A DNA stretch of 64,000 nt from Rhodococcoides fascians A44A. GTDB taxonomy: Bacteria; Actinomycetota; Actinomycetes; Mycobacteriales; Mycobacteriaceae. The notes under the pieces were generated by a model that saw only the letters and a list, made by a program, of their open reading frames with translations, did not search any database and had not been told where the DNA came from. Position 1 is the stretch's first letter. Each line of letters begins with the position of its first letter. The stretch lies in contig NZ_JMEX01000008.1 in the NCBI RefSeq assembly GCF_000760735.1, forward strand, positions 2,330,877-2,394,876. The letters run 5' to 3'. This document shows, one piece after another, positions 18,856 through 28,196 of this stretch. Position numbers and translations under genes: made by a program.

Positions 18856-20171
18856 GCACTCCGAGTGGAGGAGTCCCCTCACCGCCCTGGTACCGCAGGA
18901 TCACGGTCCCCAGAGTTCCGATGCCGCGGACCAGACTGATGGCTCCGCGCGACGTGTCCTTCGTCAAATTGCAATCGCTGCGGATCTACGGACCCTTCGA
19001 CCTACCCGACGCGCAAACGGCCGATGCAAGGCTGGAGGCGTTCCTTACTTCCCGGAACGGTCGAATGCTCCTGCGTCGAATCGACAGGAGCACAGCGAGT
19101 TTCCGTGCCCTCCGAGGAGACCGGACGGCAAACGCCCGCCTGGTGTATTCACGGAGCGACGCCAAGAGCATGGGTGACCTCTGCTACGAACTGCACGCTC
19201 GGCCGGCATGCGAGTTCCCGATGGATATCACGCTCACCGACAGCTACGTCGCCTTCCGGCCGCAGCATGTGTGGTTCGACGGGATATCAGGCAGCGCGTA
19301 CATCGGCGACATCATTGCCGCCATCACCGGTACCGACGCCGTGCGCGAGACAGACAGACGCGCAGCGTTCCTCCCCTTGATCACGGCCGTGTTCAGGACC
19401 GGCCTGTACAGGCCGTCCATGCTGCGTCACGCACTGACCTCACTCAAGGAACATCAGCCCAACCTCCCCCGTCCGGCCCCACTTCCCGAGGTTCCTTGGC
19501 GTGTGACCAGGTGCGAGGTGATCGATGCGCGCGAGGCTCGGCAGTTCGCGGACCGACTGGGCGAAGGCGGACGTCGCATCTCCATCAACGAGGGCATCAC
19601 GGTCGCGATCATCCGTGCGGTTGCCGCTGAGGTCGACCCGTCGATCGATCTTGCCGTCAACATGTCCGTCGACAGCAGGCGTTATATCGGAACCGAGCGC
19701 TTCGTCAGCGGAAACTTCGCGCCTGCGTTGAGTATCGGTAGGCTTCGTGAAGACGGCTGGTCCGGCCAACTCGTGAGTGATCGACTACGAGGCCTATTGG
19801 ATTCCGCGGCGCCTCTCGGCTCGATCGTGCGCGGAGCGGTTCGTGATTTTCGGCCACCACCGTTCGTTCCGGACCGGTCGAACAAGGGACCCTTCACCCC
19901 TGGCCGTCAGGTTACGATCTCGCACGTCAAAGGAACACCGGTCTTCGAACATCTGCCGTGGTCCAGCACACGAGTCCGGCACCTCTACTGTTCCGGTGTC
20001 TTCGACGACGGCCTCGGTCTCAACATCTACACCGAGCGCTCGGAGAACGCCATCTGTCTTGCGGTGGTGGATGATTCGAATCTGATGAACGTCGATTCGT
20101 TTTTCGAGCGAGTGTTCGCGGAAATGGGCGCCACTCTCACCGAAGACTGGTGGGCACATGACCCGCGCTGA
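18852..20171 (+). CDS. Condensation-fold acyltransferase (BAHD/PapA/CAT-like)
   Basis: Probably an acyl-CoA- or acyl-carrier-dependent transferase that acylates a sugar or lipid-linked intermediate in the cytoplasm. The 439 aa protein contains HVWFDG (residues about 139-144), the HxxxDG active-site motif shared by NRPS condensation domains, PapA-type mycobacterial acyltransferases and wax-ester synthases, followed by GISGSAYIGDIIAAI as in that superfamily. A second landmark, VNMSVDSRRY, fits the structural core. Its length is close to the PapA group. ATGA overlap with GT4 upstream and 14-base overlap with the flippase downstream place it in glycan assembly. The acyl group is unknown. Confidence 0.72.
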   Translation: MSTPSGGVPSPPWYRRITVPRVPMPRTRLMAPRDVSFVKLQSLRIYGPFDLPDAQTADARLEAFLTSRNGRMLLRRIDRSTASFRALRGDRTANARLVYSRSDAKSMGDLCYELHARPACEFPMDITLTDSYVAFRPQHVWFDGISGSAYIGDIIAAITGTDAVRETDRRAAFLPLITAVFRTGLYRPSMLRHALTSLKEHQPNLPRPAPLPEVPWRVTRCEVIDAREARQFADRLGEGGRRISINEGITVAIIRAVAAEVDPSIDLAVNMSVDSRRYIGTERFVSGNFAPALSIGRLREDGWSGQLVSDRLRGLLDSAAPLGSIVRGAVRDFRPPPFVPDRSNKGPFTPGRQVTISHVKGTPVFEHLPWSSTRVRHLYCSGVFDDGLGLNIYTERSENAICLAVVDDSNLMNVDSFFERVFAEMGATLTEDWWAHDPR

Positions 20172-21402
20172 CGTGATGGCGACGAAGAGTGTCTTCGTGC
20201 TGCGCATGATCGACCAGGGCATGTGGTCGCTCGGATTCTTCGCACTCAATCTTGCAGCAGGCATCGCACTCCCCGTCGATCAGTTCGCGTCCCTGTCCGT
20301 CGCTGCCGCAATCGGATTCATCGCCGTCGGCGCATCTCGGGCATGGGGTGTGAACTCCGCGATGGTCGCGGCGGCGCGATTCGGTGTTTCACCGGAGACG
20401 TCGATCGACCGATGGTCGGCATGGCGAGGCGCATGCTTGTTCGCCACCGTCGCCGGGCTGATCGTGTTCGGCTGGGTCGGCCGCAGCGGTGACATCGGCC
20501 AAGCTGCAGTGCTGGGCGCGCTGGCCGCTCTGCTGGTGGTGTCCGACCTGCCAAGGCAGGTACTCATCATTCGGGGCGGGTACGTCAGAGCCGCGATGTT
20601 GAGCGGAATCTACGTCGTGTTCGGCGTAGTCGGGTCGCTCGCGTTCGTGTTCGATCAAGGCTTTGCCTACCTGCTCACGACGTGGTGTGTGGGGTTGGTT
20701 CTGATCCTGACCGTGGGCATCGCGTTCTGCGGTGACGAAACCACTGACATCGGCTTCGAATCCCGCATCGCGTTCGCGTGGCGCATGACCGCGGAAGCCT
20801 TGTATCTGGGTGTGGGAAGCCAGATTGCAACGCTTCTGCTGTATCTCGCTCAGGACGACGAGGCCACCGCAGGAATCAGATTCGCGTACGCACTCGTCTT
20901 CGCGCCGGCCTTTGTCGTCATCCAAGGTCTTCAGCCCTTGATCTTCAAGCACGTGGCGCGGATCAGTGCGGTAGGCCCGCGAGCCGCCGCCGCCGCGTGC
21001 ATGAAGTGGAACGTCGTCGTCGCAGTCGGCCTCGCGGTGTGCGGTGTAGTCGGCGGCGTAATCCTGTCGACGGTGTTCGCCGAACTCGGGCCGAACGCCG
21101 CAGTGCCCTACATCGTGCCTGTCGGCATTGCCATTCTGTCCGCCCAGATGTTCGACGCAGCATTGCTCGGGTGCCGATTCTTCATGACGCCCGTGGTGAT
21201 CCACCGGGCCCGCCTCGTATCCGTTCTCGCCGACGTCGGCTTCCAGGGACTCGGTGTGGCGCTCGGAGGGGCGGGAGGGCTCATCGTGGCCTTGGTCGTG
21301 ACCAGTGGAGTGAGGGTCATCATCTCCACCGGGATGCTGCTCGTCCTTCCTCGCGTCGGGCGACCCGTGGAACCATCCGCATTGCAGGAAGGCCAGGCAT
21401 GA
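20158..21402 (+). CDS. Second polysaccharide flippase (MOP superfamily)
   Basis: A 414 aa hydrophobic protein with about 12 helices, starting VFVLRMIDQGMWSLGFFALN and continuing with paired Gly/Ala-rich helices like other Wzx-type exporters. Presumed to flip the lipid-linked unit made by the surrounding operon. ATG 20158 has GGTGGG upstream; ATG 20176 is an alternative after the preceding stop. It overlaps the acyltransferase by 14 bases and the following GT gene by four. GC-rich and diverged from the 4.6 kb flippase, consistent with a separate export set. Confidence 0.82.
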   Translation: MTRADVMATKSVFVLRMIDQGMWSLGFFALNLAAGIALPVDQFASLSVAAAIGFIAVGASRAWGVNSAMVAAARFGVSPETSIDRWSAWRGACLFATVAGLIVFGWVGRSGDIGQAAVLGALAALLVVSDLPRQVLIIRGGYVRAAMLSGIYVVFGVVGSLAFVFDQGFAYLLTTWCVGLVLILTVGIAFCGDETTDIGFESRIAFAWRMTAEALYLGVGSQIATLLLYLAQDDEATAGIRFAYALVFAPAFVVIQGLQPLIFKHVARISAVGPRAAAAACMKWNVVVAVGLAVCGVVGGVILSTVFAELGPNAAVPYIVPVGIAILSAQMFDAALLGCRFFMTPVVIHRARLVSVLADVGFQGLGVALGGAGGLIVALVVTSGVRVIISTGMLLVLPRVGRPVEPSALQEGQA

Positions 21403-23162
21403 GAATCCTGTTCGACGCCTATCACTGGTTCGAAGGCCCGCCTGCCGGCATCACGATCATTCACGACCTGGTGGAGGCATGGGGCTCCGAGTTCCAGGAC
21501 GACGAGTTGGTTATTGCGCTGGCGCGTGATCCGTCACCGGACGAGGTAGCCGAGTTGACCGCTGCAGGTCTGAGTTGGATCCGCACGCGACTGCCGACGC
21601 ATCCTCTCAAGAACGGAGTCGAGCTCTCGTTCAGACGCGGTTTCGACTGTGTCGTGACCCAGAACTTCACCCCTCTGTTAGGTACGTCGGCCGTCTTCCT
21701 TCACGATGTTCTGTTCCAGTCCAATCCCGAATGGTTCTCGAGGCTCGAGCTGGCTTACCTGTCCATCTACCCCCGTAACGCACGCCTGGCGAACGTGCTG
21801 TTCACGTCATCGAGAACCGAAGCCGCCCGGATCGAGCACCATAACCCTGCGCTCAAAGGGGTCGTGCCCACCGGACTGGGTCTGTCGCAGGCGCTGGTGC
21901 GGGCAGACGTGTCGGCACCCGTCGATCTGAAGCTGCGGGAACAGGGCTTCCTGCTGTCCGTGGGCCGACTGAACGTGCGCAAGAACCTCGCGATGGCTCT
22001 TCGCAGCGCCCTCGCCGCGGGCATCGTGACCCCGGACTTCCCGTACGTCGTGGTCGGTGAGCGAAACGGAGCCGGTGACGTAGCCGACCCAGTCATATCC
22101 GCCGCTGTCTCGGACGGATCCATCGTCTACACAGGCTTCGTGGGCGAGTCGCAGTTGTCGTGGCTCTACACCAACACAGCTCTGTTCGTGTATCTCTCGC
22201 TCGGAGAGGGGTACGGTCTGCCACCCCTGGAAGCACTGCACTTCGGCGCACCTGTTCTTGTCAGCGACATTCCGGTTTTTCGTGAGGTGCTCGCGGGGCA
22301 CGTCGACTACGCGGATCCGTCGGATCAAAGTGCCATCGGTGCCCGCATGCGACGCATACTCGACGAACCACGACCCGACGTGGCTCCGCACTTCGAGCCC
22401 AACAGTTGGGCCTCCGTCGTCACCACAATGCGGACCGCTGTCCAGACAACGAGGAGAAAATCCATGCTGCACAGCGTCATCGACAGGATCTACTGGCGTC
22501 TGCGACAACGTCACTTACCCGAAGACCTTGCAGCCGGAACGTTGCTCGGCTTCGTCTGGAGCCGAATGGTCCAGGCAGCCCGCGGGCAGGTATTCGGCAT
22601 GCCCTACCTGAAAGGGCCCGCCGTGCACTTTCGAGGCCGCGGGGTTCGGGTGAAGAACGCGGCCAAACTTCAGGTGGGCAGCGGTGTCGTCTTCGGAGAC
22701 GGCGTCTCCATCGACGCGCACTCCGCACACGGCATCATCTTCGGCGACTCTGTCACCGTCGGTCGGGGGTCGTCCATCAACGGGTCGGGAGTCATCTCGG
22801 AACCCGGTGTGGGAGTGAGCATCGGAAAGGGCACCGCGGTAGGGATGTACAACGTCATCTGGGGTCAAGGCGGGGTGACGATCGGCGAGAACGTGTTGAT
22901 AGGGCCGCACGTCTCCATTTTCAGCGAGGATCATGGATCGGCGGATACGACCGTCGCGATGAACAGGCAGGGCTACCTGCGAGCCCCTACCGTGATCGGT
23001 GCGGACACCTGGCTCGGGGCGGGTTGCGTCGTGACGCGCGGAGTGACGATAGGTGAGGGCGCCATCATCGGCGCCGGCTCGGTGGTGACCAAGGACGTCG
23101 GGGCATACGAGATACACGGGGGTGTTCCCGCCAAGTTCATCAAGAGCAGGAAACCCGGATGA
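21399..23162 (+). CDS. Glycosyltransferase family 4 fused to hexapeptide-repeat acetyltransferase
   Basis: One continuous frame of 587 aa with two activities. Residues 1-355 are a GT4 enzyme: MRILFDAYHW start, LLSVGRLNVRKNLAMALR and VYLSLGEGYGLPPLEALHFGAPV donor site. Residues about 356-587 are a left-handed beta-helix acetyltransferase of the maa/NodL/WcaF kind with repeating V/I-G-x-x-x units and ends with IGEGAIIGAGSVVTKDV and HGGVPAKFI. At the junction an in-frame ATG (22464) is preceded by GAGGAGA, so the acetyltransferase could also be made alone. ATGA overlaps at both ends. Likely adds a sugar and acetylates it. Confidence 0.87.
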   Translation: MRILFDAYHWFEGPPAGITIIHDLVEAWGSEFQDDELVIALARDPSPDEVAELTAAGLSWIRTRLPTHPLKNGVELSFRRGFDCVVTQNFTPLLGTSAVFLHDVLFQSNPEWFSRLELAYLSIYPRNARLANVLFTSSRTEAARIEHHNPALKGVVPTGLGLSQALVRADVSAPVDLKLREQGFLLSVGRLNVRKNLAMALRSALAAGIVTPDFPYVVVGERNGAGDVADPVISAAVSDGSIVYTGFVGESQLSWLYTNTALFVYLSLGEGYGLPPLEALHFGAPVLVSDIPVFREVLAGHVDYADPSDQSAIGARMRRILDEPRPDVAPHFEPNSWASVVTTMRTAVQTTRRKSMLHSVIDRIYWRLRQRHLPEDLAAGTLLGFVWSRMVQAARGQVFGMPYLKGPAVHFRGRGVRVKNAAKLQVGSGVVFGDGVSIDAHSAHGIIFGDSVTVGRGSSINGSGVISEPGVGVSIGKGTAVGMYNVIWGQGGVTIGENVLIGPHVSIFSEDHGSADTTVAMNRQGYLRAPTVIGADTWLGAGCVVTRGVTIGEGAIIGAGSVVTKDVGAYEIHGGVPAKFIKSRKPG

Positions 23163-24154
23163 CACAGCCTGACGTGTCGGCGGTGATCGTCACCTACAAC
23201 AGCGCCCACGTCATCGAGGCGTGTCTCGGTGCACTCGTGGTCGACAGTGGCACAGCGATCGACAGTGACACAGCGATCGAGATCGAGGTGATCGTCTACG
23301 ACAACGCGTCGAGCGACGAGACCGTAGATGTTGTGTTGGAACGCTTTCCGACGGTCCACGTCATCCGAGGCGCAGAGAACCTGGGGTTCGCCAAGGCGGT
23401 CAACAGGGCGGCGTCAGTAGCCTGTGGTCACAACATCATGCTCCTCAACCCTGACGCGGTGATCGACTCCGTGTCTGTAGGGGTACTCCGAGACGCCGTA
23501 CCGAGCACCCGCGGCGGGGTGGTGGCGCCGATGATCGAGCATTCCTCCGGACTCGTCAGGGTGGTGTCCGCCGGAAGGATGCCTACGTCGTGGCGGATGT
23601 TCACCCATTACTTCGGTCTGTCGAGGCTTGCCGAGGGGCGTGAATGGCTGGAAGGACACTACTGTCTACCGTCCGAAGATCTCGAATCATCACCCTTCGA
23701 GGCTGATTGGGTGACTGGTGCCTGCTTGATGGTCGACGCAGAAACATGGCGTCGGATGGACGGCCTCTGCGAGAGATGGTTCATGTACGCCGAGGACATC
23801 GAGTTCTGTTGGCGTGTAGGCAAGGCCGGAGGTAAAGTTCTGGTCCAACCTGCCGCGACCGCACAACATCTCGTGGGTAGCAGCAACAGTGAACAAGCGG
23901 CACACACCAACTCGGCCTGGGTGATCAACCTCTACGATTTCTATGCAGCTGACCTTGCACGCAATCGAGCTCAGCGGTTGTGGTGGGGCGTCGTCGTGTC
24001 CAGTGGGCTGAGCCTGCGTGCCTGTGTCTTCCTGATCCAATCGATAGTGGATCGACGGAATGCCCCGACACACAGAGTGTCTGCAGGCCGATTTCTCGAG
24101 CACTCTCGCGCGATAGCTGGGCGAACACTAAGTTACGTCAACACAGCAGCGTGA
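23159..24154 (+). CDS. Glycosyltransferase family 2 (rhamnosyltransferase-like)
   Basis: A 331 aa GT-A transferase. VSAVIVTYNSAHVIEACLGAL at the start, AENLGFAKAVNRAA, the acidic LLNPDA and FEADWVTGACLMV with ERWFMYAEDIEFCWR match the WbbL/rhamnosyltransferase subgroup. A short imperfect duplication near residues 28-40 reads DSGTAIDSDTAIEIEV, from a repeated cacagcgatcga in the DNA. ATGA overlap with the upstream fusion gene; it ends one base from the convergent gene on the other strand. Confidence 0.87.
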   Translation: MTQPDVSAVIVTYNSAHVIEACLGALVVDSGTAIDSDTAIEIEVIVYDNASSDETVDVVLERFPTVHVIRGAENLGFAKAVNRAASVACGHNIMLLNPDAVIDSVSVGVLRDAVPSTRGGVVAPMIEHSSGLVRVVSAGRMPTSWRMFTHYFGLSRLAEGREWLEGHYCLPSEDLESSPFEADWVTGACLMVDAETWRRMDGLCERWFMYAEDIEFCWRVGKAGGKVLVQPAATAQHLVGSSNSEQAAHTNSAWVINLYDFYAADLARNRAQRLWWGVVVSSGLSLRACVFLIQSIVDRRNAPTHRVSAGRFLEHSRAIAGRTLSYVNTAA

Positions 24155-24155
24155 A

Positions 24156-25292
24156 TCATTCCTGCGAGCCGGCCATTCCGTTGGACTCGAGGTGAGAACG
24201 AAGAGCGTCGTCATAATCGCGGCACACACGGTCCCAGGTGTACAAGTCTTTCGCGCGCTGCACGGCGCTGTCGCTCAGTGATTGCTGCAGGTCCACGTCG
24301 CTGATCATCCTGTCGATGCCGTCGGCGATACTTCTACCGTCCGGCCGGACGAACAGTGCGGTCTCACCGAGGACCTCGCGGTTGTACACAGTGTCGCGAG
24401 CGACGATCGGTGCGCCGCACGCCATCGCCTGTACCAGAGCAGGATTGGTTCCACCTACGCTGTGGCCGTGAAAGTAGGCACCCGCGTTCTCCCACAGCGA
24501 GAACAGCTTGGCGTCGTCGCTGAGGTGACCGTACCAGCGCACGTTTCGATTCCGCTCGACAATGTTCGCAACGCGTCGTTCGATCTCACCGCCATACCCG
24601 GATGATCCGACTATCACGACATCCCAACGGGATCCGATGAGTTCGACCGCCTCCAGGAACTGGCCGATGCTGTTCTCCGGTACCAACCGCGCAACCATGA
24701 GCACGTACTTCCGCTTCGGCAAATCGTCGGGTGGATCTTCCCCGCTGCGGGGATCGCCACCGTAAGGAATGAACACCCCCTCGCGACCGGACAGCTCCTG
24801 CCAGCGAACACCCAACTCGCGCGAGTCGTAGATCAAGGTCGTTGCGAACTTGGCGGTGAGTCGACCCCCGACGAAGAAGATTGCCTTGGCCAGGCGGCCC
24901 CACTTCTCCCTCTCCCACTCCACGCCGTCGACGTTGACCAAGGTAGGAATTCCTCTGAATCTCAGCAACGGTAACCAGAACCCATTCGCTACGTTCATCA
25001 CCAAGGTGACATCCGGCTTCGTGGCCGCGGAATGAAGCACCGATGTGAAACCGTAGGTCAGCGTGCTCGCTGATTTGCTGTCGACCCCTGGCGTGACCAC
25101 CGAGCGCACCCGGGGATCGTTGTGAGCCGGGTTGCAGTCGAGTGACCTTTCGCGTCCGTAGACAACGACATCCCATCCATGTTCAACGAGATAAGGCGCA
25201 AGATGGCGAACGAGTGTCTCGAATCCACCGTAGAAGCTCGGATAACCGCGGGTACCGATAATCGCTACCGTCGGACTCAAAGGTGCCCCCAC
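24156..25292 (-). CDS. DUF1972-type glycosyltransferase (GT4/GT1-like)
   Basis: A 378 aa GT-B transferase. TVAIIGTRGYPSFYGGFETLV is the highly characteristic opening of the DUF1972 group, which includes rhamnosyltransferases of surface polysaccharides. The C-terminal half has YVLMVARLVPENSI, VRWYGHLSDDAKLFSL and HSVGGTNPALVQAM, the usual variant of the EX7E site. The GTG start at 25292 has only a weak purine stretch ahead. It stands alone on its strand, tail to tail with the GT2 gene. Confidence 0.87.
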   Translation of the reverse strand: MGAPLSPTVAIIGTRGYPSFYGGFETLVRHLAPYLVEHGWDVVVYGRERSLDCNPAHNDPRVRSVVTPGVDSKSASTLTYGFTSVLHSAATKPDVTLVMNVANGFWLPLLRFRGIPTLVNVDGVEWEREKWGRLAKAIFFVGGRLTAKFATTLIYDSRELGVRWQELSGREGVFIPYGGDPRSGEDPPDDLPKRKYVLMVARLVPENSIGQFLEAVELIGSRWDVVIVGSSGYGGEIERRVANIVERNRNVRWYGHLSDDAKLFSLWENAGAYFHGHSVGGTNPALVQAMACGAPIVARDTVYNREVLGETALFVRPDGRSIADGIDRMISDVDLQQSLSDSAVQRAKDLYTWDRVCRDYDDALRSHLESNGMAGSQE

Positions 25293-25665
25293 TCTTCGAA
25301 TGAGCCTTGGTTGATAACGGACAGACCTGGCCCGGCGGGCTTGTACGGCCGATGCTACGCAACAGCGATTGGATTTGCTGGACGTAAGCTACGAATCCTC
25401 CCGCAGGTTATGGCTTTTCGGATGTAGTACGGGGTTCATGGGGGGCAATGTCCGAATAAACAGGGAGGCTGCCGTATTCGACCGAATGCTTTGTACCGCG
25501 TGACCGTATCCCGTACTTCATGCGTAGGCGAGGATGTGGCACGCGCCGGACGCGAAGAATGCTTGGTTCTTACGTGCCCACGACAAGTACTGGTCTCTAC
25601 GCTCCGCCAGGGTTCTCCGGTGCATACCCTCTGCCGTCAACGCGCGATCCATTGTCGCTGTCTTT
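25293..25665. other. Intergenic region, no gene seen
   Basis: 373 bases between two leftward genes. Frames present have no recognisable product. It should contain the promoter for the DUF1972 glycosyltransferase. It separates the polysaccharide locus from the unrelated genes to the right. Confidence 0.5.
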
Positions 25666-26550
25666 TTACCGTCCCCCGCCGACGCTGGGGTGCTGGCCGG
25701 TGATGGACTTGGGAGTCAAGCGCTTCTGATCGGAGCCGTCGGGCTTCATCGAGGCCAGCTCGGAGCCGGTCGACAGGCTGACGTCGGTGACGAGTTCGCC
25801 GGACGGCGTTGTGGCCCTTGTGTAGAAGATGCGAGAGCCGTCCGGGCTGAACTCCGGATGGACTGCGTACGTTGTGGTGAGCTGAGTGATCTCGCCACCA
25901 CCCACGGGCATGGAATAGAGCTCCGATCCGTTGTTACCGCCGCGGTTGCTGGCGAAGACCACCGTGGATCCGTCGGGTGACACGACGGGGTCCGCATTCC
26001 AGAACTGGTCTCGTAGAACCACCTTCGATTCCCCTCCTGCGGTGGGCACTTCAAGGATGTAGCCGGCAACATCGAAGAGAAGGCGGGAACCGTCGGGGGA
26101 GAACGACGACCCGAACAGCGCCTCCTCGTCGGACACCACCCGCAAGTCGGTGCCGTCGGCGTTCATCACGCTGATGTTCTCGCCGCTCGTGAACGCGATT
26201 AACGACCCGTCGGGAGAAAACTCGGGCTGGCCCCCGCCTTCACGCAACGTGCGAACCTCACCCGACGCGAGGTCGCGGGCCACGAGCCCCCCTCGGACGC
26301 TGTATACCACTTGTCTGCCGTCGGGCGACACCACCGCGTCGTCGGTGTAGTTCCCGTCGGACATGTCGTCGGCGACCGTCGGAGTGACCTGTCGCAGACC
26401 AGTCCCGTCGGCATTGATCACGAAGACCTGGCCAGCGCCGTCGTCGAAGGAGACGACCACGGGCGCCGGCGGGGCCGGCGGATCCGCCGAGCACCCGACG
26501 AGCAACACTAACGCAGCGACAAGGACCGCAGTCGATCTTCCGAGCCGCAT
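25666..26550 (-). CDS. TolB-like beta-propeller lipoprotein (PD40 repeats)
   Basis: A 294 aa exported lipoprotein. The signal RLGRSTAVLVAALVLLVGC has a good lipobox with Cys at residue 20. Then follow at least five WD40-like/PD40 blades, seen as repeated SPDGxxxxF/Y units (VVSPDGRQVVYS, EFSPDGSLIAFTS, SFSPDGSRLLFD, VVSPDGSTVVFAS, EFSPDGSRIFYT) alternating with NADGTDLR-type turns. Such propellers bind proteins or ligands; no enzyme site is evident. An AAGGA site lies eight or nine bases before ATG. Its 3' neighbours give no clue to its partner. Confidence 0.85.
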   Translation of the reverse strand: MRLGRSTAVLVAALVLLVGCSADPPAPPAPVVVSFDDGAGQVFVINADGTGLRQVTPTVADDMSDGNYTDDAVVSPDGRQVVYSVRGGLVARDLASGEVRTLREGGGQPEFSPDGSLIAFTSGENISVMNADGTDLRVVSDEEALFGSSFSPDGSRLLFDVAGYILEVPTAGGESKVVLRDQFWNADPVVSPDGSTVVFASNRGGNNGSELYSMPVGGGEITQLTTTYAVHPEFSPDGSRIFYTRATTPSGELVTDVSLSTGSELASMKPDGSDQKRLTPKSITGQHPSVGGGR

Positions 26551-26590
26551 CGGGTCATCCTTGCAGACATCCCCGTCGTGGGCCCGAGAA

Positions 26591-27232
26591 TCAGGTTCCG
26601 TCTGCCTGAGACCTGCTGGCGGTAACGGCGCTGTGATACCCGGATCGGATGTGGGCGCGCATGATCGATTCGACCCATTCGGGGTCGCGGGCCTCGATGG
26701 CGTCGACGATTTCGAGGTGATGAAGGGCGCTGCGCATCAACTGAGGCCCGCTGTAGCTGCGGAACGTTCGAGACGCCACCACCGGCTTCAGCATGCTGGA
26801 CGTCATCTCCGCGATTCGAGGATTGGGGCACCGTTCCAGGATCGCCGAGTGAAAAGCGTTGTTCAGAACCGCGATCGCGGCGAAGTTCGATTCGCCCACC
26901 ACCTCGGAATACATGTCGTCGGCCAAGGTGCGGAGTTGTGCCACGTCGTCGTCGCTCATGTTCTCCGAGGCCAGGCGCGCCGCGTGCGGTTCCATCATCG
27001 ATCGTGCGGAATACATCATCTCGACGGAATCCTGCGAGTATTCGACGACGCGGGCGCCCTTGTTCAGTTCGATGGTGATGACGCCGCTGCTTGCAAGCGC
27101 CTTCAATGCCTCCCGCACCGGGGTGCGACTCACGCCGAAGCGTTCGGCCAGTTCGATCTCTCTGAGCTTCTCGCCGGGCTGATACTGCCCGCTGATGATG
27201 AGGTCGAAGATGGCCTTGCTGAGTTCGGACAA
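26591..27232 (-). CDS. GntR family regulator, FadR/FCD subfamily
   Basis: Transcriptional regulator of the adjoining catabolic module. The 213 aa protein has an N-terminal winged helix (LREIELAERFGVSRTPVREALKAL, about residues 24-47) and a C-terminal all-helical FCD ligand/metal-binding domain with the expected FHSAI, HHLEIVDAI and HIRSGY segments. TTG 27232 is chosen because AAGGAG sits eight bases before it; longer starts would run into the lyase gene. It is the last gene of the leftward operon, 19 bases after the lyase stop. Its likely operator is the TGTATACA palindrome at 29496. Confidence 0.88.
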   Translation of the reverse strand: MSELSKAIFDLIISGQYQPGEKLREIELAERFGVSRTPVREALKALASSGVITIELNKGARVVEYSQDSVEMMYSARSMMEPHAARLASENMSDDDVAQLRTLADDMYSEVVGESNFAAIAVLNNAFHSAILERCPNPRIAEMTSSMLKPVVASRTFRSYSGPQLMRSALHHLEIVDAIEARDPEWVESIMRAHIRSGYHSAVTASRSQADGT

Positions 27233-27251
27233 TGGCGTGGCTCCTTGCGCG

Positions 27252-28196
27252 TCAGTCCAACCATTGTGTACGAGCCACGTCGTCCCGTGTACCACCACGG
27301 GACAGAAACGAGTACGAATCGGTTCCGGTGACCTTCTCCGAGTACCGGACCACGTCGAGATAACGGTCCAAGTCGATGCCGGTGGCGACGCCCATGCTGT
27401 TCAGCAGGTTCAGCACATCCTCCATGGGTGCGTTCCCCAGGACGGATTTGTCACCCGGGAACCACATGTCTCCGCCGAGACCTCCGAAAGACGCCTCCAG
27501 CCAGTCGGCGCCCGCGGCCAGCGCTGCAAGGGCGTTGATCGGACCGAACCCGTTGCGGTTGTGCAGATGCACACCGACCGGGATGTCCGGTGCCAGCGAC
27601 TTGGCGAGGGCGATACCGTTCTCGAACTCCGACGGGATCTCCATTCCACTGGTGCCGGCGAGATACAGCGAGTCGACGCCGGCGTCGATCACCCGTCGCA
27701 GAGCGCCTTTCAGTTCGTTGTTCGGGATCGGTCCCCGGCAGGTAGCGAAGAACGCCGTAGCCACGGCAGCGGAGACTTTCTTGCCCGACGCATGCGCGTG
27801 GTCGACCACCTCGGCCAGCGCCGCCAGCAACTGGTCGGGAGTTGCGTTCTGGTTGCGTCGAGCTGTCTCCGGATCGACCGGGACGACCATGACGATCTCG
27901 TCGATCTTCGTCTCGAGTGCGCGCAGCGCACCCTTGAAATTGGGCACCAGCGCCTTGTAGGTGACGCCGGGAGTCCTCGGCGCGTCGGCGATCACCCGCT
28001 CTGCATCGGCGAACTGGGGGAGCACGCGCGGGTGAGCGAAAGAGGTGATCTCCAGGGTCGTGAAGCCCGACGCCAACAACCCGTTCAGGATCTCCAGTTT
28101 GGCGTCCGTGTCTAGGACGTTCTCGACGGCTTGGAGGCCGTCCCGTAGGCCGACGTCCACAACCGTTGCACTGCTGGGTAAGTCGCGGCCGATCAT
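27252..28196 (-). CDS. HMG-CoA lyase-like (HMGL/DRE-TIM) acyl-CoA lyase
   Basis: Probably splits a 3-hydroxy-3-methyl-type acyl-CoA into acetyl-CoA and a keto acid. The 314 aa DRE-TIM barrel shows VVDVGLRDGLQAVEN with the catalytic Arg-Asp, and VGVHLHNRNGFGP with the HxH metal ligands. Where true HMG-CoA lyases have GLGGCP, this reads GLGGDMWFPG: the conserved active-site Cys is missing, so the substrate may be different (a citramalyl-CoA-like ester, for example). ATG 28196 overlaps the stop of the CoA-transferase by one base (TGATG). Operon partners: CoA-transferase upstream, GntR downstream. Confidence 0.82.
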   Translation of the reverse strand: MIGRDLPSSATVVDVGLRDGLQAVENVLDTDAKLEILNGLLASGFTTLEITSFAHPRVLPQFADAERVIADAPRTPGVTYKALVPNFKGALRALETKIDEIVMVVPVDPETARRNQNATPDQLLAALAEVVDHAHASGKKVSAAVATAFFATCRGPIPNNELKGALRRVIDAGVDSLYLAGTSGMEIPSEFENGIALAKSLAPDIPVGVHLHNRNGFGPINALAALAAGADWLEASFGGLGGDMWFPGDKSVLGNAPMEDVLNLLNSMGVATGIDLDRYLDVVRYSEKVTGTDSYSFLSRGGTRDDVARTQWLD

